A stretch of 59,079 nucleotides of DNA from an uncultured Dorea sp. (GTDB lineage Bacteria; Bacillota; Clostridia; Lachnospirales; Lachnospiraceae). The stretch lies in the NCBI GenBank assembly GCA_910584575.1, contig CAJUBG010000022.1, positions 1 through 59,079 on the forward strand, given 5' to 3'. Below are positions 32,696 to 40,430 of the stretch, piece by piece (positions within the stretch are counted from its first letter, which is position 1; every line of letters begins with the position of its first letter). The notes below the pieces were generated by a model, which saw only the letters and a list, made by a program, of their open reading frames with translations, was not told the origin of the DNA and did no database searches. The position numbers and the translations under genes were made by a program.

Positions 32696-32740
32696 CGCTT
32701 TAAAGTGTGACGGTTTAAAGCGTTGCGTTTTAAAGCGAAT
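32696..32740 (+). repeat. Three 15-bp-period operator-like repeats in the symporter leader
   Basis: CGCTTTAAAGTG (32696), CGGTTTAAAGCG (32711) and CGTTTTAAAGCG (32726) are near-palindromes around TTTAAA, spaced exactly 15 bases apart. They lie between the promoter and the ribosome binding site. A cooperative repressor array is the simplest reading; the regulator is unknown. Confidence 0.75.
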
Positions 32741-32769
32741 CTAAATATATGGCTTGGAGGAAATGAGAG

Positions 32770-34356
32770 ATGTCAAAAGAAATATTATGTCTGATTATGC
32801 TGGTTATATTCTTTGCCGTCATGATCTATGTAGGGTTCTACTCAAGGAAGCATGCGACAGATGTAGACGGGTTTGTGTTGGGAGGCAGAGGCGTCGGCCC
32901 CTGGCTGACTGCGTTTGCATTCGGAACGTCTTACTTCTCGGCGGTTATTTTCGTGGGATATGCCGGGCAATTTGGTTGGAACTTTGGAATGTCCGCTACC
33001 TGGGCGGGCCTTGGCAATGCATTTATCGGTTCGCTGCTTGCGTGGAACATTCTTGGAAGAAGAACCCGTGTCATGACCCAACATTTGGATGCCAAGACCA
33101 TGCCGGACTTTTTTGGAAAACGGTTTGACTCTGTGCCCCTTAAGGTAGCGGCTTCGGTCATCGTATTTATTTTCCTGATTCCCTATACTGCCTCCCTTTA
33201 CAATGGATTATCTAGCCTGTTCGGTCTGGTTTTCGATATCCCCTACTGGGTGGTGATTGCGGTGATGGCTGTGCTGACGGGATTTTACGTGATTTTCGGC
33301 GGATATATGGCTACGGCGATTAATGATTTTATTCAGGGAATCATTATGCTGTTTGGCATCTGCGCCGTGATTGGGGCTGTGTTGTCCGAAAACGGCGGTT
33401 TACTTGAGGCCACGAAAACACTTGCGTCCATTACGGGCGACGCAGGATGGGAGGGGGCGTATTCGGCGTTCCTTGGGCCGGATCCTCTGGCGCTTCTGTT
33501 TGTGGTAGTCTTAACCTCCCTTGGTACATGGGGACTGCCTCAGATGGTGGGTAAGTTCTATGCGATTAAGAGTGAGAAGGATATACATAAGGGAACGGTG
33601 ATTTCCACGGTGTTTGCCATTATCGTGGCAGGAGGATGCTATTTCCTGGGGGGCTTCGGGCGGCTGTACGGCGATAAAGTGGTGATGAACGAGGCGACGG
33701 GAAAACCGTTGTTTGATACCATTGTTCCTACCATGCTGTCTACTCTGCCGTCGGTGGTGATTGCGGTGGTAATCGTGCTGGTTTTGTCAGCGTCCATGTC
33801 TACCCTGTCTTCATTGGTGCTGACCTCTAGCTCTACCTTTACTCTGGACGTCATTAAACCGGCTGCAAAGCAGGGAATGTCGGACAAGAAGCAGGTAATG
33901 ATTATGCGGATTTTTATTGTGTTCTTTATTCTGGTATCGGCTGTGATTGCTATTTTTAAGGACGCACATCCGGAGGTGACGTTTATTGCCCAGATGATGG
34001 GCGTGTCCTGGGGCGCGCTTGCAGGTGCGTTTCTGGCGCCGTTTCTGTATGGGCTGTACTGGAAAGGGATTACCAAGATTTCTGTGGTGGTATGCTTTTT
34101 CTGGGGCTGCGGGATTGCGCTTTTGCAGTTGTTTGTGACTCTGGGAGGTGTTGACGTGGCCGGATGGGGTACGGTGCTTGGATATATTTTCAAATCCTCC
34201 ATCAATTCGGGTGTGATTGCAATGGTGGGCGGCCTGGTGATTGTCCCTGTTATCAGCCTGTTTACCAAAAAGCAGGATGGGGAAGAACTTGGGAAGATTT
34301 TCGCCTGCTATGATGAGAAGGTGACGATTACAAAGAAGTCTTCACTTCAGGAGTAA
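32770..34356 (+). CDS. Sodium:solute symporter (SSS family)
   Basis: A 528-residue transporter of the SSS family (relatives: PutP, PanF, SglT), which uses the Na+ gradient to import small solutes. About 13 membrane segments are visible. The FVLGGRGVGPWLTAFAFGTSYFSA start, the FYVIFGGYMATAINDFIQG segment and SASMSTLSSLVLTSSSTFTLDV (helix 8 Na+-site region) are family hallmarks. TTGGAGG precedes the ATG. Upstream lie a consensus promoter and a triple operator-like array. Substrate is unknown; the nearby LeuA fusion and amidohydrolase hint at an amino acid, peptide or keto acid, but this is only context. Confidence 0.9.
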   Translation: MSKEILCLIMLVIFFAVMIYVGFYSRKHATDVDGFVLGGRGVGPWLTAFAFGTSYFSAVIFVGYAGQFGWNFGMSATWAGLGNAFIGSLLAWNILGRRTRVMTQHLDAKTMPDFFGKRFDSVPLKVAASVIVFIFLIPYTASLYNGLSSLFGLVFDIPYWVVIAVMAVLTGFYVIFGGYMATAINDFIQGIIMLFGICAVIGAVLSENGGLLEATKTLASITGDAGWEGAYSAFLGPDPLALLFVVVLTSLGTWGLPQMVGKFYAIKSEKDIHKGTVISTVFAIIVAGGCYFLGGFGRLYGDKVVMNEATGKPLFDTIVPTMLSTLPSVVIAVVIVLVLSASMSTLSSLVLTSSSTFTLDVIKPAAKQGMSDKKQVMIMRIFIVFFILVSAVIAIFKDAHPEVTFIAQMMGVSWGALAGAFLAPFLYGLYWKGITKISVVVCFFWGCGIALLQLFVTLGGVDVAGWGTVLGYIFKSSINSGVIAMVGGLVIVPVISLFTKKQDGEELGKIFACYDEKVTITKKSSLQE

Positions 34357-34388
34357 AAAAGGATAAAATATGTGACTGTTCATTCCTG

Positions 34389-34515
34389 GACCGTGCACTG
34401 TGCTGCACGGTCACAGGCCAACACAAAAAGCGGTGCTGAATCCGGCCTCTTGCCGTAAGGCAACTTTAAATAGGCCGGATTCGTTGCTGTGAACACCGTA
34501 GGTGTGAATAGCAAC
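34389..34515. other. Structured intergenic element with three hairpins, candidate ncRNA
   Basis: GACCGTGCA/TGCACGGTC (34389-34412) is a perfect 9-bp hairpin. GAATCCGGCC/GGCCGGATTC (34438-34447 with 34473-34482) encloses TTGCC-GTAA-GGCAA. GTTGCT/AGCAAC (34483-34488 with 34510-34515) encloses ACACC/GGTGT. A terminator follows at 34526. No T-box or other known riboswitch consensus is recognised. It could be a leader, an sRNA or a small palindromic repeat element. Confidence 0.6.
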
Positions 34516-34525
34516 AAAATATATC

Positions 34526-34559
34526 AAGGAAAGTGATTAAAATTATCACTTTCCTTTTT
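34526..34559 (+). terminator. Strong intrinsic terminator
   Basis: AAGGAAAGTGAT (34526-34537) pairs perfectly with ATCACTTTCCTT (34545-34556) around TAAAATT, with TTTTT within 34555-34559. It ends either the symporter transcript or a leader RNA of the next gene. Confidence 0.9.
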
Positions 34560-34640
34560 GTTGTTCTTATGTTAGGATAAGAGAGTGTTAAAAAAGAGCA
34601 ATAGTTTTGATTAATATTATACAAGGAGAGAGCAGAAGTT

Positions 34641-36629
34641 ATGAAGAATTGTAAGAAATATGAGAGAACCTATTTTATGCCGCCAGAGGTAACCTACGAC
34701 TGGGTGAAGAAGGAGTATGTTGACAAACCGCCTATGTGGTGCAGCGTGGATCTGCGCGACGGGAACCAGGCTTTGATTGAGCCTATGAGCCTTGAGGAGA
34801 AGCTGGAGTTCTTTCAGATGTTGGTGGATATCGGGTTTAAGGAGATTGAGGTGGGATTTCCGGCGGCGTCTGAGACGGAATATCAGTTTATGCGGACACT
34901 GATTGAGAAAGACATGATTCCGGATGACGTGACGGTGCAGGTGTTGACCCAAGCACGCGAGCACATCATTAAGAAGACCTTTGAGGCGGTTAAGGGAGCG
35001 CCCCATGCGGTGGTGCATCTGTATAACTCTACGTCGGTTGCTCAGCGTGAGCAGGTATTCAGAAAGAGCAGGGAGGAGATTAAACAGATTGCCATTGAAG
35101 GGGCCCGTCTTCTGTTAGAGCTGGCGTCTGAGACGGACGGGAATTTTACCTTCCAGTACAGTCCGGAGAGCTTTCCGGGGACTGAGGTGGATTATGCAGT
35201 GGAGGTCTGCAATGCGGTTCTGGATGTGTGGAAGCCTACGGCTGACAACAAGGCCATCATCAATATCCCTACCACTGTGGAGAATGCCATGCCCCATGTG
35301 TTTGCCTGCCAGTTGGAGTATGTGAATAAGCATCTCAATTACAGGGACAATGTGATTCTCTGTCTCCATCCTCACAATGACAGGGGTTGTGGCGTTGCCA
35401 CGGCAGAGCTTGGAATCCTGGCCGGGGCTGACCGTATTGAGGGGACGCTTTTTGGCAATGGCGAGCGTACCGGTAATGTGGATATTGTGACTATGGGGAT
35501 GAATATGTACTCCCACGGCGTAGATCCTGGATTGGATTTCTCGGACATGAAGCACATCCGTGAGACCTATGAGCGCCTTACCAGGATGCATGTGTACGAA
35601 CGGCAGCCTTACGCGGGAGATTTGGTGTTTACCGCATTTTCCGGCTCACATCAGGATGCCATTGCCAAGGGCATGACCTGGAGGGAGGAGAAGGAGTGCG
35701 AGACGTGGACGGTTCCGTACCTTCCCATTGACCCTCAGGATGTGGGAAGAAGATACGATTCAGATGTGATTCGTATCAACAGCCAGTCAGGAAAGGGAGG
35801 CGTGAATTATATTCTGAAGCAGAGCCATGGCATCAATCTACCCCAGAAGATGCGGGAAGAAGTGGGCTATCTGGTAAAGGATGTGTCAGACAAGGCACAC
35901 AAGGAGTTGACGCCGGACTGGGTATATCAGATTTTCTCAGACCACTATATCAACACAAGGCCCGTTTTCCATATCGACGAGTGCCATTTCAGGCAGGTGG
36001 ACGGTATCACGGCGGATGTGACCATCAACCACGGCGGCGAGGCAAGGGTGATTACTGCTATGGGAAACGGACGTCTGGATGCGGTCAGCAATGCTATTAA
36101 GCAGTATTTCAATATCAGCTATGAACTCCGCTTCTATGAGGAACATTCTCTGACCAGGGGTTCCTCCTCCAAGGCGGTTGCCTATGTGGGGATTGTCTGC
36201 AATGGCAAGACCTTCTGGGGCGTGGGAATCGACGCGGATATTATTAAGTCCTCCATGGAGGCGCTGACGGTGGCTGTAAATAAGATTGAGGAGATTGGCA
36301 GCGCTGACGGATGTAAGGATGAACGGATGATTGAGATCATGAATTATATCCAGGCAAATTATATCGATATCACACTGGATGATTTAGCGGAGAAGTTCTA
36401 TCTGTCAAAGCCGTATATTTCTAAGTATATTAAGGAAAAATCCGGCCTGACCTTCGGAGAGCTGGTGAAGAAAATCCGCATGAAGAAGGCAAAGGCGCTG
36501 CTTAAGAGCAGCAATATGACGGTGGAGAACATTGCGCTGTCCGTAGGATACCAGAATGTAGAGCATTTTAACCGGATGTTTAAGAAGGCTTATAATACCA
36601 CGCCGATGCAGTTTCGGAATCAGAAGTAG
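34641..36629 (+). CDS. leuA: 2-isopropylmalate synthase fused to an AraC-type DNA-binding domain
   Basis: A 662-residue fusion. Residues 1 to about 550 are a long-form LeuA, condensing 2-oxoisovalerate and acetyl-CoA in leucine synthesis: WCSVDLRDGNQALIEPM (catalytic Arg/Asp), LHPHNDRG (metal His pair), LFGNGERTGNVD, and a LeuA dimer/regulatory domain (INHGGEARVITAMGNGRLDAVSNA) that senses leucine in relatives. Residues 558-662 (36312-36626) are a complete AraC/XylS double helix-turn-helix: LDDLAEKFYLSKPYISKYIKE and IALSVGYQNVEHFNRMFKKAY. The frame is unbroken. AAGGAGAG precedes the ATG. The protein may regulate transcription in response to leucine (inference). A weak promoter, TTAAAA-17-TTAATA, lies at 34588-34616. 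Confidence 0.93.
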   Translation: MKNCKKYERTYFMPPEVTYDWVKKEYVDKPPMWCSVDLRDGNQALIEPMSLEEKLEFFQMLVDIGFKEIEVGFPAASETEYQFMRTLIEKDMIPDDVTVQVLTQAREHIIKKTFEAVKGAPHAVVHLYNSTSVAQREQVFRKSREEIKQIAIEGARLLLELASETDGNFTFQYSPESFPGTEVDYAVEVCNAVLDVWKPTADNKAIINIPTTVENAMPHVFACQLEYVNKHLNYRDNVILCLHPHNDRGCGVATAELGILAGADRIEGTLFGNGERTGNVDIVTMGMNMYSHGVDPGLDFSDMKHIRETYERLTRMHVYERQPYAGDLVFTAFSGSHQDAIAKGMTWREEKECETWTVPYLPIDPQDVGRRYDSDVIRINSQSGKGGVNYILKQSHGINLPQKMREEVGYLVKDVSDKAHKELTPDWVYQIFSDHYINTRPVFHIDECHFRQVDGITADVTINHGGEARVITAMGNGRLDAVSNAIKQYFNISYELRFYEEHSLTRGSSSKAVAYVGIVCNGKTFWGVGIDADIIKSSMEALTVAVNKIEEIGSADGCKDERMIEIMNYIQANYIDITLDDLAEKFYLSKPYISKYIKEKSGLTFGELVKKIRMKKAKALLKSSNMTVENIALSVGYQNVEHFNRMFKKAYNTTPMQFRNQK

Positions 36630-36648
36630 GCCCAAAGGAGATAAAAGG

Positions 36649-37887
36649 ATGATTATAGCGGCAAGATATTTAATGACAGGGGACGGAAAAACCGTACTTG
36701 AGAACCAGGCGGTGCTTACGGGTGCAGACGGAAAGATTCAGAAAATTGCACCGGTTACAGAGCTTGTGAGGGCATGTCCCAAGGAGGAGGTGAAGGACTA
36801 TGGCGACGCGACCCTTCTTCCGGGGCTATGCGATATGCACGTTCATCTGGGCTACTGGTATTCTCAGCCGGACGGCTTTAACTATGGGCCGCAGTTGATT
36901 ATGCTCTATGCCCTTCAGCACGCTCAGGCGGCGTTTGAACGGGGGATTACGTCTGTCAGGGATATGTCGTCTGCCCACGGCGTCTGTAAGAACTTAAAGC
37001 TGGCGGCGGAGAAGGGATTTGTCACCGTTCCCAGGATAACCCACACGGATACCGGAATCTGTATGACCGGCGGCCATGCCTGGGAGGAGGTTGAGCAGGT
37101 TGACGGGCCCTGGGAGGTAAGAAAAGAGATACGAAAGCAGATTCGCGATGGGGCAGAGTGGGTGAAGGTCTTGACCACCCATCGAACCCACACGCCGGAG
37201 TTGACCCAGGAGGAGTTAGATGCGGCTGTGGACGAGTGCCACAGAAGGGGAATTAAGTGCGGCGTCCATGCAGGGACGAATCCGGGAATCCAGATGTGTA
37301 TTGACGCGGGCTTTGACACCATTGAACATGCGACCTTCATGACCCTTGACCATGCGAAGCAGATGGCAGAAAAGGGGATTGCCTGGACGCCCACCATCAT
37401 GGCCTATACCTTGCTTTATGATATCTGTAAGGAGAATATGGAGAAGCATGCGGGCGCGCCTGCCACTGATCCGGTGATGCAGAAGGAGATGAAGGATTAC
37501 CAGTATTTTGAGCCTGCATATAAGGCATATCGGGAGCATTTCAAAGAATTTTATGATACGGGTGTGACGGTGATTGCGGGAACGGATATGGTGATGTATG
37601 GGTCGCCCCTTTTGCCTCTGAATCGGGAACTTGAGTATATGGTGGAGTATGGGATTACTCCCGCCCAGGCGATACAGACCGCGACCTCAAATCCGGCCAG
37701 GGTTCTTGGCGTGGAGGAGGAAAGAGGCCTGGTGAAGGAGGGGCTTGACGCGGATCTTCTGGTGGTAGGCGGGGATCTGAGTAAGGATATCACCAGGCTT
37801 GGCGATGTAAAATTGGTTACCCTGGGAGGAAAAAGGGTATTTGAGAACGGTATCCGCTATGTGGGGACTGGTAATATGGCGATGTAA
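36649..37887 (+). CDS. Metal-dependent amidohydrolase (imidazolonepropionase/prolidase-like)
   Basis: A 412-residue amidohydrolase. Metal residues are visible in LCDMHVHLG (HxH), the carboxylated-Lys-like EWVKVLTTH, GVHAGTN and TIEHATFM, and the late Asp in VIAGTDMVM. The N- and C-terminal beta-sandwich (GDATLLPG; GLDADLLVVGGD) is typical. Relatives include imidazolonepropionase and Xaa-Pro dipeptidase-type hydrolases. It begins 19 bases after the LeuA-AraC stop with AAAGGAG, so it is probably in the same operon. The substrate is not predictable. Confidence 0.85.
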   Translation: MIIAARYLMTGDGKTVLENQAVLTGADGKIQKIAPVTELVRACPKEEVKDYGDATLLPGLCDMHVHLGYWYSQPDGFNYGPQLIMLYALQHAQAAFERGITSVRDMSSAHGVCKNLKLAAEKGFVTVPRITHTDTGICMTGGHAWEEVEQVDGPWEVRKEIRKQIRDGAEWVKVLTTHRTHTPELTQEELDAAVDECHRRGIKCGVHAGTNPGIQMCIDAGFDTIEHATFMTLDHAKQMAEKGIAWTPTIMAYTLLYDICKENMEKHAGAPATDPVMQKEMKDYQYFEPAYKAYREHFKEFYDTGVTVIAGTDMVMYGSPLLPLNRELEYMVEYGITPAQAIQTATSNPARVLGVEEERGLVKEGLDADLLVVGGDLSKDITRLGDVKLVTLGGKRVFENGIRYVGTGNMAM

Positions 37888-37898
37888 TATGGATGGGG

Positions 37899-38399
37899 TT
37901 AAATCCCGATTTTGAGAAGCTCGGTCATTTCCCAGGCGGATTCCTCCATACCTCTGGCAAACCATTCCTCAATCCAGCCATAAAGACCATAGGAGAGAAA
38001 TGCCGCCGTATATGCGCCAAAGTTGGATTCCTCCGGCTTCGGCCCGTAGATTTCTACAAGGATATCTTTGAGGAGATGGAGAAGGTTCCGTTTGCAAAGC
38101 AGGAGGTAGAAGTCCTTGTATTCGATTAGATGGCCGAACAGACGTCTCAGGTTATCTGAATCGGAATGTTCAGGGATTGTGTTATCATCCTTTCGCCAGG
38201 CGCCAAAGAGCTGTTTGATATATGTGCGCAGTATGTCCTCTTTTTCTCCATAATTGCGGTAGAAGGAGACGCGGCTGACCTTTGCGGCTGAGGTAATCTC
38301 GCTGATGGAGATATCTTTGAATTCCTTTTGGCCAAGCAGGTCTAAAAAGGCGGTGGTGATCTGTGTTTTTACATGGATATTTTTTTCGGTGTTGCTCAT
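37899..38399 (-). CDS. TetR/AcrR family transcriptional regulator
   Basis: A 166-residue regulator. The N-terminal helix-turn-helix reads ITTAFLDLLGQKEFKDISISEITSAAKVSRVSFYRNYGEKEDIL, which is classic TetR. The C-terminal helical ligand domain is short. AGGAGG precedes the ATG on the minus strand. It converges with the amidohydrolase gene and ends 11 bases from it. Direct repeats and a dyad in its upstream region (38456-38498) may be its own operator. Ligand unknown. Confidence 0.88.
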   Translation of the reverse strand: MSNTEKNIHVKTQITTAFLDLLGQKEFKDISISEITSAAKVSRVSFYRNYGEKEDILRTYIKQLFGAWRKDDNTIPEHSDSDNLRRLFGHLIEYKDFYLLLCKRNLLHLLKDILVEIYGPKPEESNFGAYTAAFLSYGLYGWIEEWFARGMEESAWEMTELLKIGI

Positions 38400-38455
38400 G
38401 AGGTTATATCCTCCTTGTTTTGTATCGGTTTCTGGTTTAAGCGATAATAGAATAG

Positions 38456-38498
38456 ATGTTACAGTTGTTGCATTGTAATGTTACAGTTGTTTCAACTA
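38456..38498. repeat. Direct repeats and dyads upstream of the tetR gene
   Basis: ATGTTACAGTTGTT occurs at 38456-38469 and again at 38478-38491, a 22-base period. Between them is the dyad TGTAA-TG-TTACA (38474-38485) and after them GTTG-TTT-CAAC (38487-38497). Two helical turns of spacing suit a TetR-type operator. Confidence 0.6.
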
Positions 38499-38544
38499 TA
38501 TTTTAATACGTGTGAATTGGGAAGTCAAGAAAAACTGGAAAAGG

Positions 38545-38589
38545 TTAGGGCTGTCACAGTTTGTAAAAAGATACAGTGGACAGCCCTAA
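38545..38589 (-). terminator. Terminator after the DUF1703-type gene
   Basis: TTAGGGCTGTC (38545-38555) pairs perfectly with GACAGCCCTAA (38579-38589). It starts 7 bases after the end of the minus-strand gene; a T-rich stretch follows on that strand after a short gap. Confidence 0.65.
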
Positions 38590-38595
38590 AAATAG

Positions 38596-40326
38596 TTATA
38601 GGTTATATTTTGGACGCAGGTGATAGCTCTTATATATGATTTTACATGTTTTCTTAAAACATGCTACCCCGTATATGTGAATGGTTTCCATTCCGTGCTG
38701 TCTGAGCAGGGCAGAGTAATCATGTTTTTCAATTTGCTTCATAGCTTTATTGCAGCTATCGTCAAAAGCACCAGACTCTGCATATTTCGTTTCAATGATA
38801 CATCCGATTTTGTCAGAAGGAAGCTCAATAAAAATATCTGTGTATCCGGTACCGGCTTCGGAATTAGATTTGACAATCCAACTGTCTTTTGCACGAAGCA
38901 GCCCAAGCAGCATGCCGTGGTAGAAATTTTCTTTCATTTCTTTTTTTATAAAAGTATCTCGTATGCTGATGGATTCAGCCATAAATTCATTGAATAATGC
39001 CTCAAATTCGGCAGCGTTTCCCGTTTTTATGGCGTTGCAGAATCGTTCCCATTTATCCTCATCACTCGTTATCTTTGTACAAAACCATGATAGGATTCTG
39101 TCAGTATAGATTTTGCGGACTTCTCGATTAGGTATCACAAGCTTGTGAAGATTATGTTCTGTATTCCCAATTTCTGTCAAATATCCTGTGGCGAATAAGA
39201 CACTCCATAAATATGTCTGCCGGATATTCGTATCTGGATTGTCAAGGTCTGTATATGTTAGTTCTGGTTTTAAAGTCTTTTCTATATATTCTCCTGAGAT
39301 TAACGCCTCAATCTGATTTTTTGTGGTTGCAGAAGCAGTTTTCAGAATATCCTGTACAATGGCATTGCTGCTGCTGTTTTCCCAATGTGATTCCATTTGA
39401 GCATCATTTGCTTCTAAAAATTTGTCGCACTGGTTTATGACATCCCATGGGCAATAGATATCTATATTTCCAAAATGATAGCCATCATACCATTCCTTCA
39501 ATGCGTCGAACTTGTCGTCCAGTTCATAGTAAGAGAGCATTTTTTTGACTTCCTCCGTTGTAAATCCAAAAGATTCGGCGTAACGAACATCGGAGATGGT
39601 TCTGACTTTAAAATTATTAAGCCCTGTAAAAATGCTTTCTTTTGCAATCCTAAGGCATCCTGTGATAACCGCGAACCGAAGGGTATAGTTTGTTTTCAGC
39701 ACTTGGCTGAACAGGGAACGGATTAGGCTTACCATCTGCGGATAATAGTTGTTCTGATAAGCCTTATCTAACGGTACATCGTATTCGTCAATTAGGAGAA
39801 TTACCTGCTTTTCATAATGCTTGTATAATAATTCCGATAACAGTTTTAAACTGCCTGTCAAATGGGAGGTTTTTTTAAAATTTTCTTCCAGCAGCCTTTC
39901 TAGCTGCTTCTTATCATATACTGTCAGCCTGGGACTGTCCATTAGCCATTGAAAGCGTAAAGCTTCTCTGTTAATCACTAATCCTAACATATCCTGTGCA
40001 TCTTGGATATTTTGGCCTTCTACATCCTTCAGAGTGATGGAGATGACCGGATATTTTCCCATATAAGCTTCACATAGGGCTTTTTCTTCCGAAATCTTAA
40101 GACCATGGAAAATTGCGGCGTCCGTCCCGATTTCAAAAAAGGTTTTCAACATGTCCAGATTCAGGCTTTTGCCAAAACGGCGGGGGCGGGTAATTAAGTT
40201 TACTTCTGCCCATGATGCTAAAAGTTCTGTGATAAATCCTGTTTTATCTACATAGTAAAAATCATTTTTGAGAAGCTTGCTGAACATTTCTATTCCAATT
40301 GGTAGCTTCTTCTTTTGGAGTTTCAT
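38596..40326 (-). CDS. AAA-ATPase-like/PD-(D/E)XK nuclease superfamily protein (DUF1703 type)
   Basis: A 576-residue protein of a family widespread in gut anaerobes, with an AAA-ATPase-like N-terminal domain (Walker A variant TRPRRFGKSLNLDML near residue 47; Walker B VILLIDEYDVPLDKAY near 173) and a C-terminal PD-(D/E)XK nuclease-like domain (EAGTGYTDIFIE...CIIETKYAES, residues about 490-520). The family often occurs in many copies per genome and its function is unknown; mobile or defence roles have been suggested. GGTGGTG lies before the ATG. Codon use is more AT-rich than its neighbours, which suggests transfer. Confidence 0.88.
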   Translation of the reverse strand: MKLQKKKLPIGIEMFSKLLKNDFYYVDKTGFITELLASWAEVNLITRPRRFGKSLNLDMLKTFFEIGTDAAIFHGLKISEEKALCEAYMGKYPVISITLKDVEGQNIQDAQDMLGLVINREALRFQWLMDSPRLTVYDKKQLERLLEENFKKTSHLTGSLKLLSELLYKHYEKQVILLIDEYDVPLDKAYQNNYYPQMVSLIRSLFSQVLKTNYTLRFAVITGCLRIAKESIFTGLNNFKVRTISDVRYAESFGFTTEEVKKMLSYYELDDKFDALKEWYDGYHFGNIDIYCPWDVINQCDKFLEANDAQMESHWENSSSNAIVQDILKTASATTKNQIEALISGEYIEKTLKPELTYTDLDNPDTNIRQTYLWSVLFATGYLTEIGNTEHNLHKLVIPNREVRKIYTDRILSWFCTKITSDEDKWERFCNAIKTGNAAEFEALFNEFMAESISIRDTFIKKEMKENFYHGMLLGLLRAKDSWIVKSNSEAGTGYTDIFIELPSDKIGCIIETKYAESGAFDDSCNKAMKQIEKHDYSALLRQHGMETIHIYGVACFKKTCKIIYKSYHLRPKYNL

Positions 40327-40430
40327 GAATTTTCACCACCTGCCATAGATTATAATTCGTTTTCTTAGAGTTATGATAAACATAGCATAAAACCAGGAGA
40401 GGCGCAAGAAAATTATGATTCCCTGAGGCA

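Noticed and set aside
34389..34559. Insertion sequence or MITE
   Set aside because: Hairpins are local and there are no long terminal inverted repeats bounded by a target duplication that I can see; a repeat element remains possible, so it is kept as a structured element only.
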